Notes: generated by a model from the sequence alone, not told the origin. Shown: positions 35,487 to 44,255, counted from the first letter of the stretch. The stretch is DNA of 64,000 nt from Sphingopyxis sp. BE259 (GCF_031457495.1 NZ_JAVDWM010000001.1:3522001-3586000), one strand, 5' to 3'. Numbers and translations are program-made.

Positions 35487-35890
35487 AAGACCGCGTCCGC
35501 GCCGCGCTGCGCTGGTTACTCACGCTCGCTTATGGCTATGCGGGCTGGGCGCATCTGGCGCGCCCGGCGCCGTTTCTGGCAATCACCCCGCCGTGGGTGC
35601 CGCGGCCCGAGCTGATCGTCGCCGCCACCGGCGTGGCCGAGATAGTGGGCGCGGTCGGCCTGTTGATCCCGGCGACGCGCAAGGCCGCGGGCTGGGGGCT
35701 GGCGCTTTATGCGCTGTGCGTGTGGCCGGCGAATTTCCACCACGCGCTCGCCAACATCGCGATCGGCGGCGAGACTTTGAGCTGGTGGTACCACGGCCCG
35801 CGACTGGCGCTGCAACCGGTGATCATTTGGTGGGCGCTGTGGGCGAGCGGGGCGGTAGAGTGGCCGTTTGGGAAGAACCGCAGACTATAA
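35483..35890 (+). CDS. DoxX-like small membrane protein
   Basis: 135 residues from a TTG that overlaps the stop of the flavoprotein gene (TTGA), which decides the unusual start. Four hydrophobic segments are visible at about residues 8-25, 42-62, 70-90 and 105-125. Matches to the DoxX-like pattern include YGYAGWAHLARP, a proline-rich loop ITPPWVPRPE, and a Glu-Gly helix TGVAEIVGAVGLLIP. DoxX-type proteins are quinol- or thiol-related membrane proteins of uncertain role. Coupling to the flavoprotein suggests a redox function. Confidence 0.8.
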   Translation: MKDRVRAALRWLLTLAYGYAGWAHLARPAPFLAITPPWVPRPELIVAATGVAEIVGAVGLLIPATRKAAGWGLALYALCVWPANFHHALANIAIGGETLSWWYHGPRLALQPVIIWWALWASGAVEWPFGKNRRL

Positions 35891-35892
35891 CC

Positions 35893-35988
35893 CGTCATCG
35901 CGACCCCGGCGAAAGCAGGGGGAAGCAATCCAGAGCGGTTTACGCAAACTCTGGATTGCCGCGTCGCCTGCGGCTCCTCGCAATGACG
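35893..35988. repeat. Intergenic palindromic repeat, family A copy 2 (diverged)
   Basis: Inverted repeat starting CGTCATCGCGACCCC and containing GAAGCAATCCAGAG, then CTCTGGATTGCCGCGTCG and ending TCGCAATGACG. The outer ends and the AATCCAG/CTGGATT core match 2732-2807 and 51202-51276, but the arm between them has changed. It fills the gap between convergent genes. Confidence 0.8.
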
Positions 35989-35992
35989 GAGG

Positions 35993-37264
35993 CTATTTCA
36001 CCACCGGCGTTTCAACCGGCGGCTGCCCCTTCTGGCTCGCGGCATAGGCTTCGACCGCCTTCAGCACGCGGATCATGTTGCCGCTCGCGATCTTTTCCAG
36101 ATCGGCCTGTGAATAGCCGCGCCGCGCCAGCTCGGTGAACAGCGCCGGATAACCCGCGACATCTTCCATCCCGACGGGTGCCGAATCCATCCCGTCATAA
36201 TCGCCGCCAAGCCCGATATGATCGACCCCGATGCTTTGCTTTAGGTGATCGATATGCGCGGCGACCTGGGCGATCTGGGTCTTGGGCGCCGGGTTCGCGG
36301 CGTCCCACGTCTTGAGCGCCGCGGTGACCGCGGCCGGGTCGCCCGAATATTGCGCTTTCAGCCGGGCCTCGAGCGCGGTGCGGTCGAGGCCGTGGGCGCG
36401 GACTACGGGATCGAGGAAGCCGGGCAGGAACACGATCATCACAATGCCGCCATTCGCCTTGACCGCGGGCAGCACCGAATCGGGAACGTTACGCGGATGG
36501 TCGTTGACCGCGCGCACCCCCGAATGGCTGAACATTACCGGTACCTTTGACGTTTCGAGCGCGTCCTTCATCGTTGCTTCGCTGACGTGGCTCAAATCGA
36601 CGATCATCCCGATCCGGTTCATCTCGCGCACCACCTGGCGCCCGAAATCGGTCAGTCCGTCATATTTGGGCGCGTCGGTCGCGCTGTCGGCCCATGGGAC
36701 ATTCTTGCTGTGGGTCAGCGTCATGTAACGCACCCCCATGCCGAACATCTCGCGCAAGACCGCCAGCGACGAACCGATCGACTGACCGCCCTCGATCCCC
36801 AGCATCCCGGCGACCTTGCCCGCCTTCATCTGCGCCTGCAGTTCACCGCTATTGGCCGCGAGCGACAGGTCATTCGGGTAACGCGCGATCAGCCGCTTCA
36901 TCACGTCGATCTGCTCGATCGTCTGCTGGATCGCCTGCGGCTCGTTGCTGTTCGACGGCACATATACCGACCAGAATTGCGCTCCGACATGGCCTTTCCG
37001 CAGGCGATTGAGGTCGGTGTGCATGGCGATGCGCGGCGGGGTCGCGTCGGGCTTGGCGGTGTCGGTGGTATCGACGAAATCAAACCCGTTGATCACATTG
37101 TCGACATGCGCGCGCAGCGCCCAGGGCACGTCGTTGTGACCGTCGAACACCGGCGCGCGCTTGAGCGCGGCTTCGGCAACGGCCTCGGGCGATTTCTGCG
37201 CTGCGGCGGGGGTGGTGACGAGGGCGATTGCGGCAAGGCCGGCGAGCAGGGTTGGTTTGTGCAT
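35993..37264 (-). CDS. Secreted membrane-type dipeptidase (peptidase M19)
   Basis: 423 residues from the ATG at 37264, which begins a signal peptide ending near TTPAAAQ; an upstream TTG at 37300 would hide it. The M19 (renal dipeptidase) zinc site is seen as VFDGHNDVPWALR (about 50-62), EGGQSIG with bridging Glu, LSHVSE, SHSGVRAVNDHPRN and GGDYDGMDSAPVGMED. These enzymes cleave dipeptides, including some with D-residues, in the periplasm or outside. It is a single gene. Confidence 0.93.
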   Translation of the reverse strand: MHKPTLLAGLAAIALVTTPAAAQKSPEAVAEAALKRAPVFDGHNDVPWALRAHVDNVINGFDFVDTTDTAKPDATPPRIAMHTDLNRLRKGHVGAQFWSVYVPSNSNEPQAIQQTIEQIDVMKRLIARYPNDLSLAANSGELQAQMKAGKVAGMLGIEGGQSIGSSLAVLREMFGMGVRYMTLTHSKNVPWADSATDAPKYDGLTDFGRQVVREMNRIGMIVDLSHVSEATMKDALETSKVPVMFSHSGVRAVNDHPRNVPDSVLPAVKANGGIVMIVFLPGFLDPVVRAHGLDRTALEARLKAQYSGDPAAVTAALKTWDAANPAPKTQIAQVAAHIDHLKQSIGVDHIGLGGDYDGMDSAPVGMEDVAGYPALFTELARRGYSQADLEKIASGNMIRVLKAVEAYAASQKGQPPVETPVVK

Positions 37265-37333
37265 GGAGCGCGACCTTAAGTCCTTGAGCGGATGACGCAA
37301 CCCCGCGGCGCACAGCGCGACCGAAACGGCTGC

Positions 37334-37349
37334 TTGACGTTTACGTCAA
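37334..37349. promoter_or_regulatory. Palindromic operator upstream of the acyl-CoA dehydrogenase gene
   Basis: TTGACGT-TT-ACGTCAA: perfect 7-base arms with a 2-base centre, ending 19 bases before the dehydrogenase ATG. Sites of similar form (ACGT-containing palindromes) are known for MerR-family regulators of branched-chain and fatty acid catabolism such as LiuR. The binding protein is not encoded nearby. Confidence 0.6.
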
Positions 37350-37368
37350 CCGCGCGCAGCATCGCATC

Positions 37369-38544
37369 ATGACAGCTTTCGACGACTGGCGCGCCCGTTC
37401 GCCCTATTATGACGAAACCCATGAGGCGCTGGCGCAAAGCGTCCGCCGCTTCGTCGAACGCGAGATCGCGCCGCACATCGACCGTTGGGAAGCCGAGGGC
37501 GAATTGCCGCGCGAACTTCACAAAAAGGCGGCTGAAGCGGGCATTCTCGGGCTGCGCTATCCCGAGCAATATGGCGGTCATTCGGAAGGTTTCGACAATT
37601 TCCACGGCCTGGTGCTGACCGAGGAACTGGCCGCGGTTGGCGCAGGCGGCCTTGGCGCATCGCTGATGACGCATGGTATCGGCCTGCCGCCGATCCTCGC
37701 GCTCGGCTCCGACGAGCTGAAGCAGCGCGTCGCGCCGCCCGTGCTGAGCGGCGACAAGATCATCGCGCTCGGCATCACTGAAGCGAGTGGGGGCAGCGAT
37801 GTCGCTAACCTCAAGACTACCGCAGTCAGGGACGGCGACAGCTACATCGTCAACGGCGGCAAGATGTTCATCACGTCGGGCATGCGCGCCGACTGGCTGA
37901 CCTGCGCCGTGCGCACCGGCGGCCCTGGCGCGGCGGGCATCTCGCTGCTGCTGATCGACATGGACAGTCCCGGCGTCGAGCGCACGCGGCTCGACAAGAT
38001 GGGCTGGCGGTGCAGCGATACCGCCGCAATCCACTTCTCCGACGTCCGCGTCCCCACCGCCAACCTGATCGGCCCAGAAAATGGCGGCTTCATCGGCATC
38101 ATGCGGAACTTCAATTCAGAGCGGCTCGGCATGGCGATGGGCTGCTGTGCCTACGCCCGCGTCGCGATGGCCGAAGCCGCCGAGTGGGCGCAGCAACGCG
38201 AGACGTTCGGCAAACCGCTGATCGGTCACCAGTCGATCCGCATCAAGCTTGCCGATATGGAACGCCAAATCGAGGCGACGCAGGCGTGGGTTGACCTAGC
38301 CGCCTGGCAAGTCCGCGAGGGCAAAGACCGCCCTGCCGACTTTGCGATGCTCAAGGTGCAGGCGACGCGAATGCTGGAGTCGGTGGCGCGCGAAGCGGCG
38401 CAGGTGCTGGGCGGCGTATCCTATATCACCGGCAGCAAGGTCGAGCGCATCTACCGCGAAGTGCGCGTCAACGCGATCGGCGGCGGCAGCGAGGAAATCA
38501 TGCTGGATCTGGCGGGTCGGCAGTTGTTCGGGGGAAAGCGCTAG
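37369..38544 (+). CDS. Acyl-CoA dehydrogenase family protein
   Basis: 391 residues with the full three-domain ACAD fold. Seen are the flavin-contacting GITEASGGSDVANLKT (about 128-143), MFITSGMRADW (about 166-176), the helix RQTF-like QQRETFGKPLIGHQSI, and the C-terminal YITGSKVERIYREVRVNAIG followed by GGGSEEIM with the likely catalytic Glu. It oxidises an acyl-CoA with FAD; the chain type is unknown. The palindromic operator upstream suggests tight control by a catabolic regulator. It is not followed by other beta-oxidation genes. Confidence 0.93.
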   Translation: MTAFDDWRARSPYYDETHEALAQSVRRFVEREIAPHIDRWEAEGELPRELHKKAAEAGILGLRYPEQYGGHSEGFDNFHGLVLTEELAAVGAGGLGASLMTHGIGLPPILALGSDELKQRVAPPVLSGDKIIALGITEASGGSDVANLKTTAVRDGDSYIVNGGKMFITSGMRADWLTCAVRTGGPGAAGISLLLIDMDSPGVERTRLDKMGWRCSDTAAIHFSDVRVPTANLIGPENGGFIGIMRNFNSERLGMAMGCCAYARVAMAEAAEWAQQRETFGKPLIGHQSIRIKLADMERQIEATQAWVDLAAWQVREGKDRPADFAMLKVQATRMLESVAREAAQVLGGVSYITGSKVERIYREVRVNAIGGGSEEIMLDLAGRQLFGGKR

Positions 38545-38566
38545 GGCGTAGCCTGTTCCGATTGGA

Positions 38567-38635
38567 CCGTAGCTCTGAGCTTGTCGTAGGGCGCTTCACG
38601 GCGATAGTCGCCCTTCGACAAGCTCAGAGCTACGG
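38567..38635. repeat. Intergenic palindromic repeat, family D copy 2
   Basis: Near-perfect inverted repeat: CCGTAGCTCTGAGCTTGTCG and GCGCTTCACGGCG spacer, then CGACAAGCTCAGAGCTACGG. It lies between the acyl-CoA dehydrogenase gene and the convergent membrane-protein gene. The TGTCGwAGGGCG segment also occurs at 30701-30751. Confidence 0.8.
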
Positions 38636-38665
38636 TGATGATTGAGGCGCCGCAACAGGACGGCT

Positions 38666-39262
38666 CTAGGCCGCCAGCCGCCGCGCGTAGCGGTCGAGCC
38701 GCGCCAGCTGCGCCATCAGCGCGGCGAGTAGTAACAGCTCGACCAGCGCCGTCCCGACGATCAGCGCATGCGCCGAATCGCCGCTCGCACCTTGAAACGC
38801 GCGCACCAGGCTGGCCCCGACCGACAGCGCCAAACTCCCCGCCGCAAAATGCAGCCAGCGCCGCACCAACGCGATCCGGCTGCGCGACGCCATCCACCAC
38901 GCCGCGCCGATGCACGCCAGCGCCGCGAGCATCCCGCCACGATCGAACCAGGTCAGCGGATCGGCGCCGCCGGGAAGGTCGAGAATGACCGTCCGCAGCC
39001 GCATCAGCAGCAAGGTCGCGCCGCCGAGCAGCGCCGCGGCAACGCACGATCTCCGCAACCGGTCGGGCAGCGCCGCCTCGGCATAAGCACGCGCAATGTC
39101 GGCGGGGCGCCCGAACCGGCGCACCGCATCCGCCTCTCCCACCTCGTCGGCGGTGTCGCACAGATGCGATTCGATCTCGTCGCGCACCCGCCGCGACAGG
39201 CGCGGGTCAAACGCGAGGACGTGATCGAGCTCGTCCAGATAGGTGGCGATCGGCCCACTCAT
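38666..39262 (-). CDS. Membrane protein paired with PadR regulator (HAAS-like N-terminus)
   Basis: 198 residues. The first 70 residues form a soluble helical module (YLDELDHVLAFDPRLSRRVR, EIESHLCDTADEV, AVRRFGRPADIARAYAEA) like the short HAAS/permease-prefix modules that go with PadR regulators. Four membrane spans follow at about residues 72-88, 108-125, 138-155 and 168-188. The ATG overlaps the padR stop (ATGA, 39259-39262). It may sense a membrane state and work with the regulator, but its ligand is unknown. Confidence 0.78.
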   Translation of the reverse strand: MSGPIATYLDELDHVLAFDPRLSRRVRDEIESHLCDTADEVGEADAVRRFGRPADIARAYAEAALPDRLRRSCVAAALLGGATLLLMRLRTVILDLPGGADPLTWFDRGGMLAALACIGAAWWMASRSRIALVRRWLHFAAGSLALSVGASLVRAFQGASGDSAHALIVGTALVELLLLAALMAQLARLDRYARRLAA

Positions 39263-39585
39263 GCGCGCGCGCCAAGCACCAGATCGATCCCGCTGGCAAA
39301 ACTTTGCCAGCCCGCGCGCCGCTCGATCAGCGACTGGCGGCCGCTGTCGGTCAGCGCATAGACGCGGCGTTTGCGTCCGCCGTCGGACTGGACCCAGCGG
39401 CTGGCCAGCAGCCCCGCGAGTTCGAGCCGGTGCAGCGCCGGATATATCGTCCCTTCGGGAAGATCGAAATGGCCGCCGCTGCGCGCCCGAATCGCCTCGA
39501 TGATCGCATAGCCGTGCAACGCATCGTCGCCGATCGTGGCGAGCAGCACGGCATCGAGGTGCCCCTTGAGCATTTCCGCAGACAT
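39259..39585 (-). CDS. PadR-family transcriptional regulator
   Basis: 108 residues, the short PadR-s2 type. The winged helix is typical: LDAVLLATIGDDALHGYAII, RSGGHFDLPEGTIYPALHRL, ELAGLLASRWVQSDGGRKRR and VYALTDSGRQSL. It is divergent from the membrane-protein gene at 39661, and the gap holds a CTAGGTAT/ATACCTAG palindrome that is the probable operator. It is co-transcribed with the HAAS-like membrane gene. Confidence 0.93.
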   Translation of the reverse strand: MSAEMLKGHLDAVLLATIGDDALHGYAIIEAIRARSGGHFDLPEGTIYPALHRLELAGLLASRWVQSDGGRKRRVYALTDSGRQSLIERRAGWQSFASGIDLVLGARA

Positions 39586-39609
39586 GGCCGCCGATTTAGC
39601 TTTGCAACG

Positions 39610-39632
39610 CTAGGTATGCAAGTTATACCTAG
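39610..39632. promoter_or_regulatory. Probable PadR operator
   Basis: CTAGGTAT-N7-ATACCTAG, a perfect 8-base inverted repeat between the divergent padR and 39661 starts. A further CTAGG half-site follows at 39638-39642. The position allows control of both directions. Confidence 0.65.
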
Positions 39633-39660
39633 CAACACTAGGCTTAAAACGGAGGATGTG

Positions 39661-40287
39661 ATGACGGCGACAACGACCGCGACGGAAAAAGGCTGGGCCG
39701 AGGGCTGGGGGCTGTTCTGGACGCTGACTTGGGTATTGGCCGCAATGTCGCTCGGCTTCCTGTTCGTCATCGGCTGGGACACCGACGGCTATCGCATGGT
39801 GATCCGCGCCACCGCCCGCACCTCGCTCGTCCTGTTCCTCGCCGCCTTTGCCGCATCCGCCGCCTTCAAACTGTGGCCCGGCCCCTTCACGCGCTGGCTG
39901 CGCCGCAATAGGCGCCAGCTCGGGCTCGGCTTTGCGATCTCGCACTTCATCCATGCGCTCGTGATCATCGCGCTGTGGCAGACCGATCCCGCCACCTTCT
40001 GGGTGCTGACCAACCCGAAATCAATCGTTACCGGCGGCACCGCCTATCTGTTCATCGCGCTGCTCGCGGCGACCTCGTTCGACCGCATGGTCAAGGCGCT
40101 CGGCCCCAAAGCATGGGGCCGCCTCCACTGGTGGGGCGTGTGGATCGTCGCGCTCAGCTTCATCTTCACCAACGGCAAACGCATCCCGGTGAGTGGCTGG
40201 TATGCACTTCCGGTGGTGCTGGTCGTCGCGGTGATCGTGCTGCGGGTGGTCGCGGGACGGAAGCAGCGGCGCGCGGCGCTAGCCTGA
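39661..40287 (+). CDS. Ferric reductase-like transmembrane protein (MsrQ-like)
   Basis: 208 residues from the ATG at 39661; longer upstream frames cover the PadR operator. About six membrane spans are visible, with histidines placed in them as in haem-binding ferric reductase-like domains (FAISHFIHALVIIALW about residues 95-110; GRLHWWGVWIVALSFIF about 155-170). The C-terminus is basic. It is divergent from padR and probably controlled through the CTAGGTAT palindrome. A haem-carrying electron-transfer role is likely; the partner enzyme is not adjacent. Confidence 0.75.
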   Translation: MTATTTATEKGWAEGWGLFWTLTWVLAAMSLGFLFVIGWDTDGYRMVIRATARTSLVLFLAAFAASAAFKLWPGPFTRWLRRNRRQLGLGFAISHFIHALVIIALWQTDPATFWVLTNPKSIVTGGTAYLFIALLAATSFDRMVKALGPKAWGRLHWWGVWIVALSFIFTNGKRIPVSGWYALPVVLVVAVIVLRVVAGRKQRRAALA

Positions 40288-40339
40288 ACTGTTGCCCCGC
40301 CCCCTCGACTTCACAGCGGATCGACGGCACACTCGGCAT

Positions 40340-41542
40340 ATGGACACACTTCATAGCTGGCCCGCCGAGGCTGAACCCCTACTCGACGACCTTGTCGACC
40401 TGCGCCGCGCGATTCATCGCGAGCCGGAGCTGGGCCTCCAGAACCCCAAGACGCTCGCCAAGATCAAGGACGCGCTGGCCGGCCTACCGCTCGAATTTCG
40501 CGAGGGGCCTTCGACGACTGGGCTGGTCGCGATCCTGCGCGGACCGGCCAATGGCCGCACCGTGCTGCTACGCGGCGACATGGATGCGCTGCCGCTGGTC
40601 GAGGACACCGGGCTCGACTTCACCTCCGAAACCAGCGGCGCAATGCATGCGTGCGGGCATGACACGCATGTCGCGATGCTCGTCGGCGCGGCGAAGCTGC
40701 TCTGTGCCGCGCGCGACCGCCTGCCCGGCACGGTGATGTTCATGTTCCAGCCGGGCGAGGAAGGCCATCATGGCGCGCGCTTCATGCTCGACGACGGGAT
40801 CATCGACCCGCTGCCTGACGCGGCGTTCGCGCTCCACATCATGCCCAATGCGCCGCACGGGATTTTCGCGTCGCGCGCCGGGCCGCTGCTCGCCTCGTCC
40901 GATGTCCTGTCGATCACCGTCAAGGGTGCGGGCGGCCATGCGTCGATGCCGCACGATGCGGTCGATCCCATCCCCGTCGCCTGCGCGATCGTCACCGCGA
41001 TCCAGACGATGGTGACGCGCCGCGTGTCGGTGTTCGACCCGGCGGTGGTGACGATCGCAAAGATCAGCGCCGGGACAACGAACAATATCATCCCCGAAAC
41101 CGCCGAGATGCTTGGCACGATCCGCACCCTGTCCCCCGAGCGCCGCGCCATGGTCGCGCGCGAGTTGAAGCGCCTCGTCCCCGCGATCGCCGAGGCGCAT
41201 GGCTGCACCGCAGAAATCGTGATCGATGAGGGCTTTCCGGTCACCATCTGCGACAGCCGCGCGGTCGCGTTCGGCCAGTCAGTCGTCGAGGCGACCTTTG
41301 GCGAAGCGGCGTGGCTGACGATGGACCACCCGGTGATGGGCGCCGAGGATTTCTCTTATGTGCTCGAAAAGGTGCCCGGCGCGATGTTCTGGCTCGGTGC
41401 CAGCGCCGAAGGCAGCGACTGGCGCGCCTGCTGCGGCCTCCACAGCAACCGCATGGTCCTCGACGAAAAAGTGATGGCGCGCGGCGCGGCGCTGCACGCC
41501 GCGCTGGCGGAGCGGTTTTTGAACGAAGGATTTGGCACATGA
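40340..41542 (+). CDS. M20-family amidohydrolase (hippurate/IAA-amino acid hydrolase type)
   Basis: 400 residues from the ATG at 40340. The metal site of M20D enzymes is seen in LLRGDMDALPL (about 83-93), MHACGHDTHVAMLVGAA (about 109-125), FQPGEEGHHGARFML (about 145-159) and MGAEDFSYVLEKVPGAMFWLG (about 345-365). A dimerisation insert with GAGGHASMPHDAVDPI is also present. Members hydrolyse N-acyl or N-aroyl amino acids. The stop overlaps the next start (ATGA). Confidence 0.93.
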   Translation: MDTLHSWPAEAEPLLDDLVDLRRAIHREPELGLQNPKTLAKIKDALAGLPLEFREGPSTTGLVAILRGPANGRTVLLRGDMDALPLVEDTGLDFTSETSGAMHACGHDTHVAMLVGAAKLLCAARDRLPGTVMFMFQPGEEGHHGARFMLDDGIIDPLPDAAFALHIMPNAPHGIFASRAGPLLASSDVLSITVKGAGGHASMPHDAVDPIPVACAIVTAIQTMVTRRVSVFDPAVVTIAKISAGTTNNIIPETAEMLGTIRTLSPERRAMVARELKRLVPAIAEAHGCTAEIVIDEGFPVTICDSRAVAFGQSVVEATFGEAAWLTMDHPVMGAEDFSYVLEKVPGAMFWLGASAEGSDWRACCGLHSNRMVLDEKVMARGAALHAALAERFLNEGFGT

Positions 41543-41787
41543 TCAACATTATCGGCGCGATTATCTCGGGCCTGATCATCGGCGCGCTGGCGCGGTTCTT
41601 TTATCCCGGCGCGGTCGAAATGGGGTGGATCGCGACGATCCTGCTCGGCATCGGCGGCTCGTTGCTGGCGGGGCTCGCGACGACACGCGGCGTTCGCGGT
41701 GAATTTCACCGCGCCGGGTGCTTCGCATCGGTGATCGGCGCTATCCTGCTGATTCTTGTCGGCCGGTTGCTTGGGGTCGGCGGCTAG
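41539..41787 (+). CDS. GlsB/YeaQ/YmgE-family small membrane protein
   Basis: 82 residues with three hydrophobic helices, starting MINIIGAIISGLIIGALARF. The pattern GLIIGALARFFYPG...GWIATILLGIGGSLLAGL...FASVIGAILLILVGRLLG fits the transglycosylase-associated/GlsB family of stress-linked membrane proteins. The ATG overlaps the stop of the amidohydrolase gene (ATGA), so it is translated from that transcript. Confidence 0.9.
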   Translation: MINIIGAIISGLIIGALARFFYPGAVEMGWIATILLGIGGSLLAGLATTRGVRGEFHRAGCFASVIGAILLILVGRLLGVGG

Positions 41788-41814
41788 CCGCCGGGACCCG
41801 GCGGGACCAGCGCC

Positions 41815-42681
41815 ATGGCGAACAGCAGCGGACATCTCGCGGCGTGGGTCAGCCGCAACTATCCGTTCGAAAAGGGGCAATGGCGGCTCGGCAGCCTCGC
41901 CTATCGCCTGCTGCCCGAAGCCGCGGTGCGGGGGCAGATCCGCACCGTCCGAACGCGGCACGGCTTTGCCATGCGGCTCGACCTTGGCCAGTTCATCGAC
42001 CGCACCATCTATTGCACCGGCGGCTGGGAGCCCCTGGAGACGCGGGTCATCACCGCCGCGCTGAAACCCAGCGATATCTTTGTCGATGTCGGCGCGAACA
42101 TCGGTTTCTTTTCATTGCTCGCTCACCGGCTGGTCGGTCCGAACGGCCGCGTCCACGCGGTCGAGGCGACGCCAACGACCGCCGACCTGCTCGACGCCAA
42201 TATTGCGCTGAACGGCGCCGACACCATTTATGTCCACCGCTGCGCCGCGGGCGACCGCAACGGCGTGGTCACCATGGTCGTCCACGACACCGGCAATATC
42301 GGCAGCAATCACCTGTCGTTCGGCGGGGCAGGTTCCGAAATTGCGCTGCGCCGCTTGGACGATCTGGTCGCGGGACCGGCGATCCGCCTGATCAAGCTCG
42401 ACATCGAGGGGGCCGAGGCGATGGCGCTGCGCGGCGCCGGGGCACTGCTCGACGGGGACACGGCGCCTGCGCTGTTGTTCGAATTTTCGCCCGCCATGCT
42501 GCGCGGGATGGGCGATGACCCCGCGACGCTGCTCCACCATCTGGAAGCCAAGGGCTACACGATCCACGAAATCCACCCCGACCGACTGACCCCGCGCGAC
42601 GACACGGTCCTGGACCGCGCCCAGACCTATCTGCTCGCGCTCAAGCCCGGCGACCCGCTGCACGCCGCGCTGGGTGGCTAG
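41815..42681 (+). CDS. FkbM-family SAM-dependent methyltransferase
   Basis: 288 residues. The SAM-binding motif FVDVGANIGFFSLLAHRLVG lies near residues 84-103, followed by acidic loop AVEATPTT and the family segment IRLIKLDIEGAEAMALRGAG (about 184-203). FkbM-type enzymes O-methylate sugars or lipids and polyketides. It is not in a glycan cluster. Its TAG stop shares a CTAG with the convergent nadB stop. Confidence 0.9.
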   Translation: MANSSGHLAAWVSRNYPFEKGQWRLGSLAYRLLPEAAVRGQIRTVRTRHGFAMRLDLGQFIDRTIYCTGGWEPLETRVITAALKPSDIFVDVGANIGFFSLLAHRLVGPNGRVHAVEATPTTADLLDANIALNGADTIYVHRCAAGDRNGVVTMVVHDTGNIGSNHLSFGGAGSEIALRRLDDLVAGPAIRLIKLDIEGAEAMALRGAGALLDGDTAPALLFEFSPAMLRGMGDDPATLLHHLEAKGYTIHEIHPDRLTPRDDTVLDRAQTYLLALKPGDPLHAALGG

Positions 42682-44255
42682 GGCACCAGCACCGTGTCGA
42701 CCGCTTGCGGCAGCATCGCCGGGTAATCGAGCGTGTAGTGCAGCCCGCGGCTTTCCTTGCGGTGGAGCGCGCTCTTCACGATCAGCTCGGCGCATTGCAG
42801 CAGGTTGCGCAGTTCGATGAGGTCGGTGGTGACGCGGAAGTGGCCGTAATAATCCTCGACCTCGCCGGTCATCATGTTGATGCGATGCTGGGCGCGCTCC
42901 AGCCGCTTCGTCGTCCGCACGATGCCGACATAATTCCACATGAAACGGCGGATTTCGGTCCAGTTCTGTTTGATGATCACCTCTTCGTCGGAGTCGGTGA
43001 CGCGGCTTTCATCCCAGGCACGGATCGCCGGGGGGGCCTCCAGCTGGTCCCAGCGCGCGATGATGTCCTTCGCTGCCGCCTCGCCGAACACGAAACATTC
43101 CAGCAGGCTGTTCGACGCGAGGCGATTGGCGCCGTGCAATCCGCTTTCGGTGCATTCGCCCGCGGCATAAAGCCCGGGCAGGTCGGTGCGCCCGGCCAGG
43201 TCGATCAGGATGCCGCCGCAGGTATAGTGCTGCGCCGGGACCACCGGGATCGGCTGCCGGGTCATGTCGATCCCCAGCGTCAGCAGCTTGTCATAGATGT
43301 TCGGGAAATGCCCCGCGACGAAATCGGGATCGAGATGGCTGATGTCGAGATGGACATAATCGAGCCCCGACCGCTTGATCTGGTCATCGTTGGCGCGCGC
43401 CACAACATCGCGCGGCGCGAGTTCGGCGCGGGCGTCATAATCGGGCATGTAACGATGCCCGGTGACTGGGTGCTTCAGGATGCCGCCTTCGCCACGCACC
43501 GCCTCGGTAATCAGGAAATTCTTGACGTCGAGGTTGTAGAGGCAGGTCGGGTGAAACTGCATCATTTCCATGTTCGACACGCGGCACCCGGCGCGCCACG
43601 CCATCGCGATGCCGTCGCCAGTCGCGCCCCGCGGGGCTGTAGAGAATTGATAGACACGCCCTGCCCCGCCGCTCGCCAGGATGGTCGCGCGGCCGACATG
43701 CGCGTGAACCTTACCGCTCTTTTCGTCGAGCGCATAGACGCCCCACACTCGACCCGACCCCGAATAACGCTCCTCGTGCCGCCCGGTAATCAGATCGACG
43801 CACGCCTGCCCCGGTAGCAGGGTGATGTTCGGATGCGCCTCCGCGGTCTTGAGCAAAGCCGCCTGCACCGCCCAGCCCGTCGCGTCATCGACATGGACGA
43901 TGCGGCGGTGCGAATGGCCCCCCTCGCGCGTCAGGTGCAGCGCCTCGGCATCCTTGTTGAACGGGACGCCCATCAGGGCGAGCCGCTCGATCGAGGCGGG
44001 CGCATTTTCGACGACGAATTCGACCGTCTCGCGCCGGTTCAATCCGCCGCCTGCGACCATCGTGTCTTCGATGTGATTTTCGAACGTGTCGCCCGCGTCG
44101 AGCACCGCGGCGATGCCGCCCTGCGCCCAGGCGGTCGAGCCGCCGGTCAGCTCGCCCTTGGCGAGCACCAGCACCTTGCAATGATCGGCCAGCGCGATCG
44201 CCGCGGTCAGTCCGGCGGCGCCCGAACCGATGATGATGACATCGTATTCACTCAT
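42678..44255 (-). CDS. nadB: L-aspartate oxidase
   Basis: 525 residues from the ATG at 44255. NadB oxidises L-aspartate to iminoaspartate for NAD synthesis, using FAD. Seen are DVIIIGSGAAGLTAAIAL (4-21), GGSTAWAQGGIAAV, SHRRIVHVDDATG, TCGGILIDLAGRT and GLHGANRLASNSLLECFVFG. nadA and nadC, often adjacent, are not in the window. Its stop codon overlaps that of the convergent methyltransferase gene. Confidence 0.96.
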   Translation of the reverse strand: MSEYDVIIIGSGAAGLTAAIALADHCKVLVLAKGELTGGSTAWAQGGIAAVLDAGDTFENHIEDTMVAGGGLNRRETVEFVVENAPASIERLALMGVPFNKDAEALHLTREGGHSHRRIVHVDDATGWAVQAALLKTAEAHPNITLLPGQACVDLITGRHEERYSGSGRVWGVYALDEKSGKVHAHVGRATILASGGAGRVYQFSTAPRGATGDGIAMAWRAGCRVSNMEMMQFHPTCLYNLDVKNFLITEAVRGEGGILKHPVTGHRYMPDYDARAELAPRDVVARANDDQIKRSGLDYVHLDISHLDPDFVAGHFPNIYDKLLTLGIDMTRQPIPVVPAQHYTCGGILIDLAGRTDLPGLYAAGECTESGLHGANRLASNSLLECFVFGEAAAKDIIARWDQLEAPPAIRAWDESRVTDSDEEVIIKQNWTEIRRFMWNYVGIVRTTKRLERAQHRINMMTGEVEDYYGHFRVTTDLIELRNLLQCAELIVKSALHRKESRGLHYTLDYPAMLPQAVDTVLVP

